This document shows, in pieces, positions 1 to 12,597 of a stretch of DNA of 64,000 nt. Both the position numbers and the translations under genes were made by a program. The stretch covers positions 112,392,001 through 112,456,000 of the forward strand of contig CM032233.1 in the NCBI GenBank assembly GCA_019009955.1, read 5' to 3'. Each line of letters begins with the position of its first letter. The first letter of the stretch is position 1. The stretch comes from Riptortus pedestris (Eukaryota; Arthropoda; Insecta; Hemiptera; Alydidae). A model generated the notes under the pieces. That model searched no databases. It was not told the origin of the DNA and saw nothing but the letters and a program-made list of their open reading frames with translations.

Positions 1-3000
1 TTTCCTTCAAGAAATTTATGTAAGCTCACAAAGGAACATCCCCCTCTTAAATTTTATAAAGCCCGTGAAGGTTCATCCCTTAAAGAAATTTATGTAAGCC
101 CAAAAAGGATACTCCCCCTCAAGAATTTTATAAAGCCCATGAAGATTCTTTCCTTCAGGAAATTTATGTAAGCCCACAAAAGAATATCCCTTCCATGAAT
201 TTTATACAGCCCGTGAAGATTCTTTCCTTCTAGAAATGTATGTAAGCCCACAAAGGATCCTCTCCCTCAAGAATTTTATAAAGCCTGTGTAGGTTTTTGC
301 CATTAAGAAATTTATGTAAGCCCACAAAGCAACACCCCCCTCAAGGATGTTATACAGCCTGTGAAGGTTCATCCCTTAAAGAAATTCATGTAAGCCCAAA
401 AAGGAACATCCCCCTCAAGTATTTTATAAAGTCCATGAAGGTTCTTGCCCTCAAGAAATTTATGTAGGTCCATAAAGCGTCATCCCCCCCAAGAATTTTA
501 TAATGGCCATGAAGGTTCTTGCCCTGAAGAAGTTTATGTAAGCCCATAAAGCAACATCCCCTCAAGAATTTTATAAAGCCCATGAATGTTCTTGCCCTCA
601 AGAAATTTGTATAAGCCCACAAAGCAACATCCCCCTCAAGAATTTTATAAAGCCCGTGTAGATTCTTTCCTTCAGGAAATTTATGTAAGCCCACAAAGGA
701 TCCTCCCCTCATGAATTTTATAAAGCCCGTGAAGGTTTCCTTAAGAAATTTATGTAAAGGTTCATACCTTAAAGAAATTTATGTAAGCCCACAAAGGATC
801 CTCCCCCTCAAGAATTTTATAAAGGCCATGAAGGTTCTTTCCTTCAAGAAATTTATGTAAGCCCACAAAGCAACATCCCCCCTCAAGAATTTTATAAAGT
901 CCATGAAGGTTCTTTGGTTCAAGAAATTTATGTAAGCCCACAAACGATCCTCTCCCTCAAGAATTTTATAAAGCCCGTGAAGGTTCATCCCTTCAAGAAA
1001 TTTATGTAAGCCCAAAGCAACATCCCCTCAAGAATTTTATAAAGCCCGTGAAGGTTCATCCTTCAAGAAATTTATGTAAGCCCACAAAGGATCCTCCCCC
1101 TCAAGATTTTATAATGCCCTTGAAGGTTCTTTGCATCCAGAAGTTTATGTAAGCACACAAAGCAACATCCCCTCAAGAATTTTATGAAGCCCGTGAAGTT
1201 TCTTACCTTCAAGAAATGTATGTAAGCCCAGAAAGGATCCTCCCCTCATGAATTTTATAAAGCCTGTGAAGGCTCTTCCCTTCTAGAAATTTATGTAAGC
1301 CCACCAAATAACATTCCCCTCATGAATTTTATACACCCCGTGTAGTTTCTTTCTTTCAAGAAATTTATGTAAAGCCCACAAAGAATATCCCCTCAATTTT
1401 ATAAAGAATTTTATAACAGCCGTGAAGGTTCTTGACCTCAAGAAATTTATATGAGCCCACAAAAGAACATCCCTTCCATGAATTTTATAAAGCCCGTAAA
1501 GGTTCTTCCCTTCAAGAAATTTATGTAAGCCCACAAAGGATCCTCCCCCTCAAGAATTTTATAAAGCCCATGAAGGTTCTTGCCCTCAAGAAATTTATAT
1601 AAGCTCACAAAGCAACATCCCCCCTCAAGAATTTTATAAAGCCCATGAAGGTTCTTTGTTTCAAGAAATTTATGTAAGCCCAAAAAGGATCCTCCCCTCA
1701 AGAATTTTATAAAGCCTGTGAAGGTTCTTTCCTTCAGAAATTTATGTAAGCCCACAAAAGAATATCCCCCCTCAAGAATTTTATAAGCCCGTGAAAAGGA
1801 ACATCCCCTCATGAATTTTATAAAGCCCGTGAAGGTTCTTTCCTTCAAGAAATTTATGTAAGCCCACAAAGGATCCTCCCCCTCAAGAGCCCGTTGAAGG
1901 TTCTTTGCCCTTCAAGAAATTTATGTAAGCCCACAAAAGCAACATCCCCCTCAAGAATTTTATAAAGCCCGTGAAGATTCTTACCTTCAGGAAATTTATG
2001 TAAGCCCAGAAAGGATCTCCCCTCAAGAATTTTATAAAGCCCGTGAAGGTTCTTTGATTCAAGAAATTTAAGTAAGCCCCCAAAGGAACATCCCCTCATG
2101 AATTTTATAAAGCCCGTGAAGATTCTTTCCTTCAAGAAATTTATGTAAGCACACAAAGGAACATCACCCTCAATAATTTTATAAACCCTGTGAAGGTTGT
2201 TGCCGTAAAGAAATTTATGTAAGCCCACAAAACAACCTCCCCTCAAGAATTTTATAAAGCCCGTGAAGGTTCTTCCTAAGAAATTTATGTAAGCCCACAA
2301 AGGATACTCCCCCACAAAAATTTTATAAAGCCTATGAAGCTTCTTTCCTTCAAGAAATTTATATAAGCCCACAAAAGAATATCCCTTCCATGAATTTTAT
2401 ACAGCCCGTGAAGATTCTTTCCTTCAAGAAATTTATGTACCCCACAAAGGAACATCCCCTCAAGAATTTTATAAAGCCCGTGAAGGTTCTTTCCTTCTAG
2501 AAATGTATGTAAGCCCACAAAGGATCCTCTCCCTCAAGAATTTTATAAAGCCTGTGTAGGTTTTTGCCATTAAGAAATTTATGTAAGCTCACAAAACAAC
2601 ACCCCCCTCAAGGATGTTATACAGCCTGTGAAGGTTCATCCCTTAAAGAAATTTATGTAAGCCCACAAAGGAACATCCCCCTCAAGTATTTTATAAAGTC
2701 CATGAAGATTCTTTCCTTCAAGAAATTTATGTAAGCCCACAAAGCAACATCCCCCCTCAAGAATTTTATAAAGCCCGTGAAGGTTCTTTCCTTCAAGAAA
2801 TTTATGTAAGCCCACAAACGATCCTCCCCCTCAAGAATTTTATAAAGCCCGTGAAGGTTCATCCCTTAAAGAAATTTATGTAAGCCCACAAAGCAACATC
2901 CCCCCTCAAGAATTTTATAAAGCTCATAAAGGTTCATCCCTTAAAGAAATTTATGTAAGCCCAAAAAGGATCCTCCCCCTCAAGAATTTTATAAAGCCCG

Positions 3001-4040
3001 TGAAGGTTCTTTCCTTCAAGAAATGTATGTAAGCCCACAAAGGATCCTCTCCCTCAAGAATTTTTTAAAGCCTGTGAAGGTTCCTGCCCTTAAGAAATTT
3101 ATGTAAGCCCACAAAGCAACATCCCCCCTCAAGAATTTTATAAAGCTCATAAAGGTTCATCCCTTAAAGAAATTTATGTAAGCCCAAAAAGGATCCTCCC
3201 CCTCAAGAATTTTATAAAGCCCGTGAAGGTTCTTTGGTTCAAGAAGTTTATGTAAGCTCACAAAGCAACATCCCCTCAAGAATTTTATAAAGCCCGTGAA
3301 GGTTCTTTCCTTCAAGAAATGTATGTAAGCCCACAAAGGATCCTCTCCCTCAAGAATTTTATAAAGGCCATGAAGGTTCTTGCCCTCAAGAAGTTTATGT
3401 AAGCCCACAATGTAACATCCCCCTCAGGAATTTTATAACGCCCATGAAGGTTCTTTGGTTCAAAAAATTTATGTATGCCCACAAAGGATCATCCCCTCAA
3501 TAATTTCATAAAACCCGTGAAGGTTCTTCCCTTCAAGAAATTTATGTAAGCCCACAAAGGAACATCCCCCTCATGGATTTTATAAAGCCCATGAAGGTTT
3601 TTGCCCTCAAGAAATTTATGTAATCACAAAGGATTCTCCCCCTCAAGAATTTCATAAAACCCGTGAAGGTTCTTCCCTTCAAGAAATTTATGAAAGCCCA
3701 CAAAGGAACAGCCCCCTCAATAATTTTATAATGGCCGTGAAGCCTCTTCCCTTCAAGAAATTTATGTAAGCCCACAAAGGATCCTCCTTCAAGAATTTTA
3801 TAAAGCCCAGGTATTTCCTCTACATATATTTATGGAAGCCCATATAGATTCTTCCTTTTAGAAAACGTTGTAAAGCCACAATAGAACGTCCTCTCAAGAA
3901 ATTTATACAAGTCCATTAAATTCCTCCTTCTCAAAAAATGTATGGCAATGAAACTTTTTCCTCTCAAGAAATTTATGAATGTTATGTATGAATAAATGAT
4001 CTTCTCCTCAAGAACTTTATATAAGCCCAGGAAGTTTCAT
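1..4040. repeat. Satellite of ~75-bp units (two related ~37-bp halves)
   Basis: Near-continuous tandem array with unit length drifting between about 71 and 77 bp. Each unit has two half-monomers, one built round GAAATTTATGTAAGCCCAC and the other round GAATTTTATAAAGCCC, both followed by a CT-rich stretch (CCCCCTCAA or TTTCCTTCAA). The halves resemble each other, so the unit is a dimer of an older ~37-bp monomer. GGATCC recurs in many units. Order decays from about 3800 onward. The - strand is open for long stretches and encodes repeated peptides such as GLHKFLEGKNLHGLYKILEG, because 75 is a multiple of three and the consensus lacks a stop there; frames shift whenever unit length changes, so I read this as a satellite and not a gene. 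Confidence 0.93.
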
Positions 4041-4041
4041 C

Positions 4042-4129
<88 letters not shown>

Positions 4130-4132
4130 CAT
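4041..4132. repeat. (TC)n followed by (TA)n microsatellite
   Basis: A CT run passes directly into a TA run and then CATACATAC. It separates the decayed end of the 75-bp satellite from a family A repeat, which starts immediately after the TA tract. Confidence 0.95.
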
Positions 4133-5448
4133 ACTAGCTCAGATACCCGGCTTTGCCCAGGAATTCATTTGAGGCTGAATGATGATGGTATTTTTTTAGC
4201 AAGGCTTTACTATGCACAATATTCAATATTTAGACATGTACCCGTCCCAGTGTTTAGTGTTTATACCCGTCGTTGCTGTGGATTCTTTAATAATAAAACT
4301 AATTTTTTATGTAAGACTTCTCTGTCCTCTATATTGTCATATTTCCCGTCTCCTGTTCATTATGCATAGCTTTGAATTATTAAGGTCAAAATATTAACAT
4401 AGATTTGAATTAATTTTTCCAGGTGAGGTACCTGGTAGTTCATATTGGAAAGAATTGAGTAGCATATCAGTATTATATGCAAATTATTTGCTTCATACAT
4501 TGTTCCCAAAAAAATGTAAAAAAACAAAAGTTACTCTAAATAACAAAGTAAACAACTTTTGCTATGTGCACGTTTGTGGAAAAACAAATAGACAACAAAA
4601 TATTGCGAATTTTTATTTCAGGCCTCCCTTATAACCCCCACTCACATTCGAACCTAAAAATTGTAATATAGCTCATAATCATGGAAGAATTAATGCTAAT
4701 TGACATAACGAGTTTTGTTAAGTTTGGTTCAATAAAATTGTTGGCTCCCACTAAAGTTTGAGCGTATATCTCGTTTATACGTTGTTATAAGACAAAAGTG
4801 AATTTCACAAAAGTTACTTCAAATTAAAAATAAACTACTTTTGTCATTTGGATATTTGCAGAAAAACGAATAGAAAACGAAATATCACTAGTTTTAATTT
4901 CATGTCTCCCTTACAACCCCCACTCCTGCCTGTCCCTAGAAATGTTGGTATGGCTAATTATAATGAAGGCGTTAGTGCTAATACACATACTGAGTTTTAT
5001 TAAGTACAGTTGAGTCTTTTGTGCCAAATAAAATTGTTCACTTCCGCTTAGGTTTTAGCATATAACGCATTTACACTTCGGTATACGAGGAAAGTGTATA
5101 TAACAAAGGTTACTCTAAATATCAAAATAAACAACTTTTGTTATGTGCATATTTGCCAAAAAACCAATAGGAAACGAAATATCGCTATTTTTAATTTCAG
5201 GCCTCCTTTATAACCCCCACTCCTGTTCGTCTCAGAGAAAATTAATATAGCCTAAAGTCTAAGTTGGGTTATTAGTAATATACATACCAAGTTTCATAAA
5301 ATTCGGTTCAGCCGTTTATGCGTGAAAAGGTAACAAACAAACAAACAGACACCAAAGAAATAAAATGCAGTTGTGGTGTCTATGACATGTGAAACGAAAA
5401 ATTATCGTGAAATTTCGAGAAAAAAATCGATGTACAGACAGAGGTTAC

Positions 5449-5456
<8 letters not shown>
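4133..5456 (+). mobile_element. Repeat family A, copy 1
   Basis: Begins with CTAGCTCAGATACCCGGCTT just inside a (TA)n tract and ends with a block containing TTCAGCCGTTTATGCGTGAA, an (ACAA)n-type run, and CAGACAGAGGTTACAATTTT before another (TA)n. The body is made of tandem copies of a ~300-bp block (ACAACTTTTGTTATGTGCAT, then CTTATAACCCCCACTCCTG, then CATACCGAGTTTTG). The terminal block resembles 3' ends of insect RTE-type LINEs and their SINE-like derivatives; that is recognition from memory, not a search. No ORF of note. Confidence 0.8.

Positions 5457-5513
<57 letters not shown>
5457..5513. repeat. (TA)n microsatellite
   Basis: TA tract joining the end of one family A copy to the start of the next. 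Confidence 0.97.
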
Positions 5514-5515
<2 letters not shown>

Positions 5516-6425
5516 CTAGCTAAGGTTCCCGGCTTCGCCTGGGAATTCATTTTAGGCTGAATAAAGATGGTATTTTTTTGGTAAGGCTTTACTTTCCACA
5601 ATATTTTGACATATCCCCGTCACAGTTTTTTGGGTTTATACCTGTCGTTGCTGTGAATTTGTTAATAATAAAATTATTTGTTATTTAAGACTTCACTCTT
5701 CTAATATTATTATATTTCCCGTCTCCTGTGCATGTAGGTTTTTTTTATAACGTAATGAACAGTATAATTCATAGTCGTAGAAAGTATTCTGTCTTCCAAA
5801 CCATGGATGAATTAAAGTTCCTTTCCCTTGATGCGGTCCAAAGCTTAATGGTGACAGCTGTTTTAGATACATCATAACCGAAAAACAAATAGAAAATGAA
5901 ATATCGCAAATTTTTATTTCAGGCCTCCCTAATAACCCCCACTCCTGTCTGAACCTATAAATTTTAATATAGCTTATAATCATGGAAGAATTAATGCTAA
6001 TTCACATACCGAGTTTTGTTAAATTCGGTTCAACCGTTAGTGCCCAATAAAATAGTTGGCTCCCGCTTTAGTTTTTGGTGTATATCTCGTTTATAATTTG
6101 TTATACGGCAAAAGTGAATATAACAAAAGTTACTCTAAATTACAGAAAAACAATTTTTGTCATGAGCGTACCTGACGAAAAACCAATAGGAAACGAAATA
6201 TTGCTATTTTTAATTTCAGGCCTCCTATACAACCCCCACTCCTGCTCGCCCCTTGAAATGTTGGTACAGCTTATTATCATGTAGGAGTTACCACTAATTC
6301 ACATACCGAGTTTTGTTTAACTCGGTTGAGTCTTTTGTGCCAAATAAAATTGTTGACTCCCGCTATAGTTTTTAGCGTATAACGCATTTAAAGTTCGGAA
6401 TAAGACGAAAGTGTAATAATTTCTG
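5514..6425 (+). mobile_element. Repeat family A, copy 2 (3' truncated)
   Basis: Same start as copy 1 (CTAGCTAAGGTTCCCGGCTT after TA). It contains a segment around 5740-5880 that matches the fragment at 23050-23200 and two of the ~300-bp internal blocks. It ends near GACGAAAGTGTAATAATTTC without the usual AAACAAACAAACA tail. Confidence 0.75.
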
Positions 6426-6515
6426 TTCTATTAGTCCCCAAACGTTTCGAGGCCCTTTCGGAAAAACAATACGTCTTGGAGGGATGAGTAATTGTACACA
6501 TTGAAGTCTTGCTAA
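6426..6515 (-). mobile_element. Family A 5'-region fragment, reversed
   Basis: The reverse strand (AGCAAGACTTCAATGTGTAC) resembles the 5' regions of the A copies at 7373-7531 (also reversed) and 14631. It is short, bounded by the truncated A copy on one side and a B-left half on the other. Confidence 0.45.
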
Positions 6516-6920
6516 AAAAAATCTGTTACATAGGGGCTGCGTAAACTAAGCAGATTTCCCACGTGAAGACGAACAGCTACAGAAACAGCCGAACTACCTT
6601 TCGGCGGAAACGAATAGAACCGACCTTACCCGATCATCTCGTCTGTTACCTGCACAGATTTAATAAAAATGCAGATATCTCGGTTAATATTCAAGATAGA
6701 GAATAATTGTATATAACAATATTTATAGTAAATTTAATTTGCATTAAGATTGGTTCTCTACACTTTTTGATCTGACGTAAAGTAACGGAGATATTTCGAA
6801 ATCCCCCTCCCACTGGTCCGATTTCAGCCGTTAACGAACTTGATCTTCCTTTTTGCATAAAACTATTAAATACCGAGTTTGGTGACAATTAAACAATTGC
6901 GGCCGCTAGAGTGTTAACAG

Positions 6921-6925
<5 letters not shown>
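6516..6925 (+). mobile_element. Repeat family B, left half
   Basis: Carries the B start (GGGGCTGCGTAAACTAAGCA then GATTTCCCACGTG), the shared internal blocks (TATCTCGGTTAATATTCAAG; CCACTGGTCCGATTTCAGCC) and the pre-microsatellite block GTGTTAACAGACAAATATAT. The right half is missing; another B-left half follows after the (TA)n. Confidence 0.75.

Positions 6926-6971
<46 letters not shown>
6926..6971. repeat. (TA)n microsatellite
   Basis: TA tract between two successive B-left halves. Confidence 0.95.
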
Positions 6972-6976
<5 letters not shown>

Positions 6977-7372
6977 CGTCACGCAGGGGCTGCGTAAACT
7001 AAGCAGATTTCCCACGTAAAGTTATATAATAGAGAAATCTCCATACGAGTGCCGATCAGTTACGGAAACGGCCGAACTAGCTTTCGGCGGGAACCATAGC
7101 TCGTCCGTTACACTTAATAAAAATGCAAATATCTCGGTTAATATTCAGATAGAGAATAAACGTACATAACAATATTTATAGTAAATTTAATTTGCAATAA
7201 GATTGGTTCTATACAATTTTTCAATGCGACGTATAGTAACGGAGATATTTCGAATATTCGAACTGGTCCGTTTTCAGCAGTTAACGAACTTTATTTTTAC
7301 ATAAAACGATTAAATACCGAGTTTGGTGACGATTAAACAAAAATTGCGACCGCTAGAGTGTTAACAGACATA
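6972..7372 (+). mobile_element. Repeat family B, left half
   Basis: Starts AAGTCCGTCACGCAGGGGCT and runs through the same blocks as other B copies to GTGTTAACAGACATATATAG. The right half is absent; a reversed family A 5' end follows directly. Confidence 0.8.
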
Positions 7373-7550
7373 TATAGATTGAAGTCACCCAACTGACCCT
7401 TACGGGAAAACAATGTGCCCAGCCAGGAAGTGTAGTTGTTGTACACGTAGAAGCCTTGTCAAAAACAAAATACCATCTTTCCGCCTCATATGATTTTCCG
7501 AGCGAAGCCGGGTACCTTAGTTGGTGTATATATATATATATATATATATG
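7373..7550 (-). mobile_element. Family A 5' end, reversed, with (TA)n
   Basis: On the reverse strand this reads (TA)n, then CCAACTAAGGTACCCGGCTT and CGCTCGG, the recognisable start of family A, closest to the copy at 14631. It is only ~155 bp long before hitting the B fragment. Confidence 0.65.
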
Positions 7551-8435
7551 CTGTTTGCGAGACAAAACCTTTGACAGCTACTAGGTTGCACCTGACTAAC
7601 CGGAAGCACTGGCATCGAGTCATAAACTACGTACAAGAATATTCAAAACTAGTGCCATCTCTTCTGAAATGATCTTCAATTATTCCAGAAGAGATGGCGA
7701 AGAAGCATTTTTCTTTTTAAATGAAACATTTTGGAGGACCTGTGGGGCATAATGGAGAGATTTCTCCAAACTCAGTGTCCAATAGCCATGACAATCCACA
7801 AGTATGAGAAGGTCGGCAGAATGCTGTGAGACAGTCTGCCTGCTGCACTTGCTACATGCTCCCGTAAAGATTGCTTTTTGAAATGCTGATGTTAGCAGCA
7901 GTTGGCCGTAATTTTTATAAGATGCATCTTTTCCCCTTTTTCAGCAGTGATTTGGTTGTGCACACATGATACCATAGGGTGAGCTCTTGAAAATTATAAT
8001 TGTAATTTAAATTTGAAATACCAATTCTTATCAGATCCTCCTCTGTCCTAATTTCATAATTAAGAATCTCTTAAAAATTAAATGCAGATAATTTTTTCCA
8101 TAATATTAAATTATTTAAAATTTACAGAAGCTTTATGTAAGAATACATATATTACAATAAATAAATAATTTCTTTTTATGGTGGAAACATTTGTACAGCA
8201 ATTTAATTTAATTTATTTACAATGGGAATCCTTAATAATTATTGTTGTGAATATTAAATATTAATATTATATATTATCTTTATAATTCACCCATGTTGGA
8301 TCAAATATATAAATCATTACAATTGGTTTCCAACATGGACAAAGAAAATTAAAATCATTACAGTACGTATACACACACTCACACGGATATCTTTATCCCC
8401 GAAATCAAGGGCTTAATACCTTGATGATTCTTACC
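7551..8435. other. No recognised gene
   Basis: The first part (7551-7960) is less AT-rich than its surroundings but has no long ORF and no family I recognise. Two oppositely oriented matching tracts occur at 7650-7695 (CCATCTCTTCTGAAATGATC and ATTCCAGAAGAGATGGCG), forming a possible short hairpin. The rest is plain AT-rich sequence. Confidence 0.5.
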
Positions 8436-8752
8436 CGTTAGAAATTCAGCTCATGAATGTTTGTCCTCTCAAGAAATTTATGAAAAGCCATGAAGGATCT
8501 TCCCCTCAAGAAATTTATATATGCCTAGGAAGTTTCATTCATGTAGGTTCTTCACCTCAAGAAATTTAGATAAGGACATGGAAATTCTTCCCCCACAAGA
8601 AATTTGTACAAAAAGAAATGTATATTCACCCAAGGAGATTATATATATTCATGTAGGATCTTCTCCTCAAGAAATGTATGTAATCTCATAAAGGACTTAC
8701 CCGTACGAAATTTATGCAAGTTCACAAAAGATCTTCCCCACATGAAATGTCT
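8436..8752. repeat. Decayed block of the 75-bp satellite
   Basis: Repeats GAAATTTATG/GAAATGTATG plus CTTCCCCTCAAGAAATTTAT with the same alternation as 1-4040, but diverged to about the level of 3800-4040. It suggests one array that was split by the repeats at 4041-7550, or an independent satellite island. Confidence 0.75.
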
Positions 8753-9365
8753 TTAATTTGTAGAATTCACCTGCTAATAATGCCTCATATTTTACTCAGG
8801 TAGGGGCTATCTGTATAGTATTCAACTACTCTGCCATATTTACCTTCTTGATCTTGATACTTGTTCATTAATACTTTGGCCATCTTGACAATCTGTTTTT
8901 AAAATTTTTAAATGCTTATTTTATTCCAAAAATAATATATTTATTTAGATTATTTATTTCAGAAACAACTGAAAGAGGTTGGCAAAGTCTTGAAGTAAAA
9001 GACAAGCTGGTGATTTATTTAAAATATGTGAGTATTTAATTTAAAATTATTTCATTTAATTCTTCTCAATATTTTTTATAAGTGTCATTCTTTTACATTG
9101 ATTGTTTCTAAAATAGGCTAAAAGCAGTAGGCGATCTTTAGCATATTCTCAATTATTTGTGTGATTTGTATATTTTCATCTTTGAATTTGAAAATTATGA
9201 TCGCATTATGCATCCTGGTTACTTCTCCATTATCCTCACTAGTAGTGGTTTTTTAATTTTAACTATGCTATTTTTAGAAACATGATTGTGTTATTTTTAT
9301 GAAATTGGTAGGGCAAAAATTTAGCATAATGTTATTTTCCAATAAATTTCTTTGGGACTTCAATC
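8753..9365. other. AT-rich flank containing one exon-like stretch
   Basis: No ORF of note and no repeat recognised, apart from the candidate exon listed at 8963-9027. Confidence 0.5.
8963..9027 (+). CDS. Candidate internal exon, gene unknown
   Basis: Sixty-five bases bounded by a good acceptor (TTATTTATTTCAG) and donor (GTGAGT). In the one frame without a stop it enters with a split codon and leaves in phase 0, giving TTERGWQSLEVKDKLVIYLK then Y. The composition looks protein-like but I do not recognise the family. It could be an exon of an unseen upstream gene or a 5' UTR exon of UBE2F: spliced to 14298 it would stay open for 12 codons and stop one base before the UBE2F ATG. The support is splice-site shape and open frame only. 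Confidence 0.25.
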
Positions 9366-9491
9366 TTTTAGCAGATTTCCCTTAAGGGAAATCAGCTATT
9401 GAGGTTGTACTCATGATGGAATTTTCGAAATTTTTCTTCAAATGTCCATCGATCCTACCTAGTAGATGACGAAAATGAGGTCCGTTCAAAA

Positions 9492-9555
<64 letters not shown>

Positions 9556-10042
9556 CTGTTACCGCTCTAGCGGTCGACATTTTTGTTTGATCGTTACCAA
9601 ACTCGATATTTAGTCTTTTTATGTAAAAAGAAAGGTCAAGTTCGTTAACGGCTGAAATCGGACCAGTGGGAGGGGGGGGTTTAGAGGGGAGGATTTTCGA
9701 AAATTTCAAATATCTCCGTTACTATAGTCGGATCGAAAAATCGTATTAAACCAAGCTTATTGAAAATTAAATTTACTATAAATATTGTTCTATACATTTA
9801 TTCTGTATCTTGAATATTAACCAAGATATTTGCATTTGTATTCTGTGTGTGATCGGCAGGAGTCGGCTATGTTTGGGAAGTTCCGCCGAGAGCTCTGGCG
9901 GCCGTTTCCGTAACTATTCGTCCCTCTTGAATAGGTTTAGAGATACCTTACTACTACAGTTGTTATTGGGGAGATTTATCTACTGTATAACTTCACGTGG
10001 GAAATCTGCTTAGTTTACGCAGCCCCTGCGTGACGGACTTTT
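9366..10042 (-). mobile_element. Repeat family B, full-length reverse copy
   Basis: A complete B element on the - strand: the terminal stem-loop (AGCAGATTTCCCTTAAGGGA) at 9370, the GGTCCGTTCAAAACTG block, a (TA)n at 9494-9551, the TTTGTCTGTTACCGCTCTAG block, and the start motif (reverse of AGTCCGTCACGCAGGGGCTG) at 10020-10042. It shows that all parts of B occur together without family A. Confidence 0.85.
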
Positions 10043-10530
10043 TTTATATTCCCTCCAAGAATGCCTTGAATTTACCAATGACTGTTGAACAGTAAAGGTT
10101 CCCATAGACTCCAGATATTTGCTGAAAGTCTCTTAGTAATTGGTGTTTCTATTACTAAGAAAATGATTGTATTTACTAAGTTGTTCGATAGTTAATCAGT
10201 TAAATATTTCGTGTAGAAATGCATGTAAAACTCAATATTTGATTGATTTGTAGTTTATTGTCTAACAATGTTATGTATTTATTTTAAGGTAGGGTTATTT
10301 TAGCTACCGGGAACATCTTTTAAATCAATGGTTACACCATCTTGAGGATTATATAAGAATTTCCTTAGGTATTCTATACAGTCACAATAAACAGACATTC
10401 TGTTTTGGGACAGATACATTTTTGGTTGAATCCTTGAAAGGTTTTAATTTGGTTGAAAAATGTTATATAATTTTTTGTTTTTATATATATAAATTGATTG
10501 CTTGTGTGTGTGTGTGTGTGTGTGTCTGTC

Positions 10531-10562
<32 letters not shown>

Positions 10563-10957
10563 CATGTAAATAAATTTGTGTTTTAATGTAATATAATATA
10601 TGTAATCACAAAATATAAATAAATATAAGTACTTACGCTATAAGAAAAATATTATGAATTATTCTTCAGAGATTTTTGACTAGGGTTGTTTAGTGTTAAA
10701 TTCAGCATTTAAACTTACATATTTTTTAAAACCATAATGCATCTACTATTGTCTAAATAATAGTTTAATGGTCTTAAAACATCATCTGAAAATTAAAAGT
10801 TACAACAAATTAACTATAATACCTGAAAAAAAAGGGTAAAAACAATTAGATTTGTCTCAACCATGTGTAAACATGCACTCAATTAAATTATCCTGATATT
10901 AGAATCAGACCTTTATAAATGTTATGGTATAAGGTTTAGTCTAATGAGGCTATCGTC
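10043..10957. other. No recognised gene
   Basis: AT-rich, short spurious ORFs only; includes the (TG)n listed separately. Confidence 0.5.
10500..10563. repeat. (TG)n microsatellite with TCTG interruption
   Basis: TG dinucleotides with three central TCTG units. Confidence 0.97.
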
Positions 10958-11164
10958 CTAGAAACAAACAAGGGTAAATGGAGTACTGAGGAACTCCTGG
11001 CTCTAGCAGAGCGCAGAATGAGGAGTGTAGGCTACACTAGGTCGCTCAGTCGGCAACTAGCAGAAGAGGTGTCAAATGGAACATTTAAAGCCATAGAGTT
11101 TGCTAGTCCCAATGCGGAATACAAAGTTATATTTGAAGGACTTAGCCAACCCCGGGAGCTATGA
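10958..11164 (+). pseudogene. R2-like N-terminal Myb segment
   Basis: Open frame of 68 residues with NKGKWSTEELLALAERRM, the first-helix signature of a Myb repeat (W plus acidic pair), ending at an in-frame TGA; the same frame stays open for 28 further codons to TGA near 11250. In R2 elements this region helps bind target DNA. The zinc fingers that normally precede it were not found, so the 5' end is probably truncated. Confidence 0.65.
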
Positions 11165-11324
11165 GGAGGGTCAGATGAACCACCACTCGCTGAGATGGCG
11201 GATGTTGACCGGGGAGTGTCCATACCCGTTCTAGAGGTTCTCAATGGGTGACTTATTGGTGTGGACCCTGTCTACGGGCCTGGGGAGTTGGCTGGCATCC
11301 TTTTTCGGTGTATAGTCAGGGAGG

Positions 11325-12460
11325 ATGTCGCTGATGCTTTGGGTCTGTGGATTGGGAAGTATCCTGTTCCAAAGCAAGATTGTTCCAATAGTCGGTGGAA
11401 CCTTGAGACTCCTGTGGCACGGGATGGCCATGCCCGACGGCAAAATCCATGGTGCGGATTACGCAAAGATCCAAAACATTTGGAAGAAGGATAAGAAAGC
11501 GGCTGTGGCTGAGATCCTAAGAGAGAGCCGGCCTGGAGGCTTGCATAACGTAGGAGAATTGGACACTTATTATGGAAGAGTGTTCAAGTCAATGGACGGC
11601 TTCTCGTGTACCTGGCCCTAGGATTGATGATGCCTCAGGAAGTTGGGCGCATATCACGACGGAGTAGACTGCTAAGCATTTACCCGGGAGCAATACACTG
11701 GCTGGTTTGGATGGTATCACCATTGCTAAGTGGAGGGAGATTCCTGGTGTGAGGCTGTTCTTAACGGCATTTTATCAGTAGGGAAGGTTCCTGAAGGGCA
11801 GCTTTGTGCACGCGTACAATGATCCCTAAATCGGACAGTCCGACTGGTCCTGGTGACTACCGGCCAATGGTGTCTGTTATAGTTCGGCATTTGCATAAAA
11901 TCTTGGCATTTAGACTGATGTCTGTCGTACGGCATGTTCCGGAGCAAAATGGGTTTGTAATGGGCGTTGATGGTGCTGCCACCAATGTCTTTTTGCTTGA
12001 CTCAGTGCTCCGGTATGCATGGAGGAAGAAAAGGGACTTATGTCTCGCAGTTCTGGATGTCAAGAAGGCATTTGACTCAGTCAGTCGTCATGCGATCCTG
12101 GCTGTTGCCAGGGCTAGGGATCTGCTTGTGGGGCTATGTAAATTCCTTGAAGGTTTCTATTTGGGGGGCAACTCGATGACTTGTGCCAGAGGATGGTGTT
12201 CGGGGGACATTCTGCCTGGACGTGGTGTCAGGCAGGGTGATCCTCTATCTCCGATCCTGTTTAATATGGTCATGGACCACGTAATCGAGGCTTCCAGAAC
12301 ACGAGTTGGGTTCCTTTTAGGCACCGTCAGGGTATCGGTGATAGCTTATGCAGATGACCTAATCCTTGCAGCATCCTCAGTGCATGGTCTTAATGTTGCC
12401 TTGAATCAGCTACTGGTGGACTGGGGGTCCTTTCTTGGCTCACGCCGTTCCATTCTTTAG
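11325..12460 (+). pseudogene. R2-like reverse transcriptase remnant
   Basis: RT region in at least two frames. 11325-11621 matches the segment before the fingers (KIQNIWKKDKKAAVAEILRE). 11694-11760 carries LDGITIAKW. 11804-12460 holds the core: VLDVKKAFDSVSR (motif A Asp), GRGVRQGDPLSPILFN (motif B) and AYADDLILAAS (motif C, YADD at about 12346-12360). The catalytic aspartates are intact, but frameshifts near 11620-11800 and a stop at 12460 break the chain, and the thumb is in another frame. Confidence 0.85.
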
Positions 12461-12597
12461 GGCTAGGCGGCTACTGAAATTGCTTAACGATTTGGATAGC
12501 CGAGGAGCATCGCTTGGGGTGAGGCGTGGTTTGGGTGGTGGACTGGTGCCTCTGGATGATCTTGTAAGCGTGTGTGAGCTTTGTATGAATGAATTGA

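Noticed and set aside
386..3775. Many - strand open frames with repeated GLHKFLEGKNLHGLYKILEG-like peptides as a repetitive protein gene
   Set aside because: They follow the 75-bp satellite period, break whenever unit length is not a multiple of three, and often lack an ATG start. No flanking splice or promoter evidence.
5380..5601. Open frames rich in Ile-Tyr repeats
   Set aside because: They are translations of (TA)n microsatellites; the same occurs at 9455, 16322 and 63709.
10374..10565. His-Thr repeat protein
   Set aside because: Translation of the (TG)n tract.
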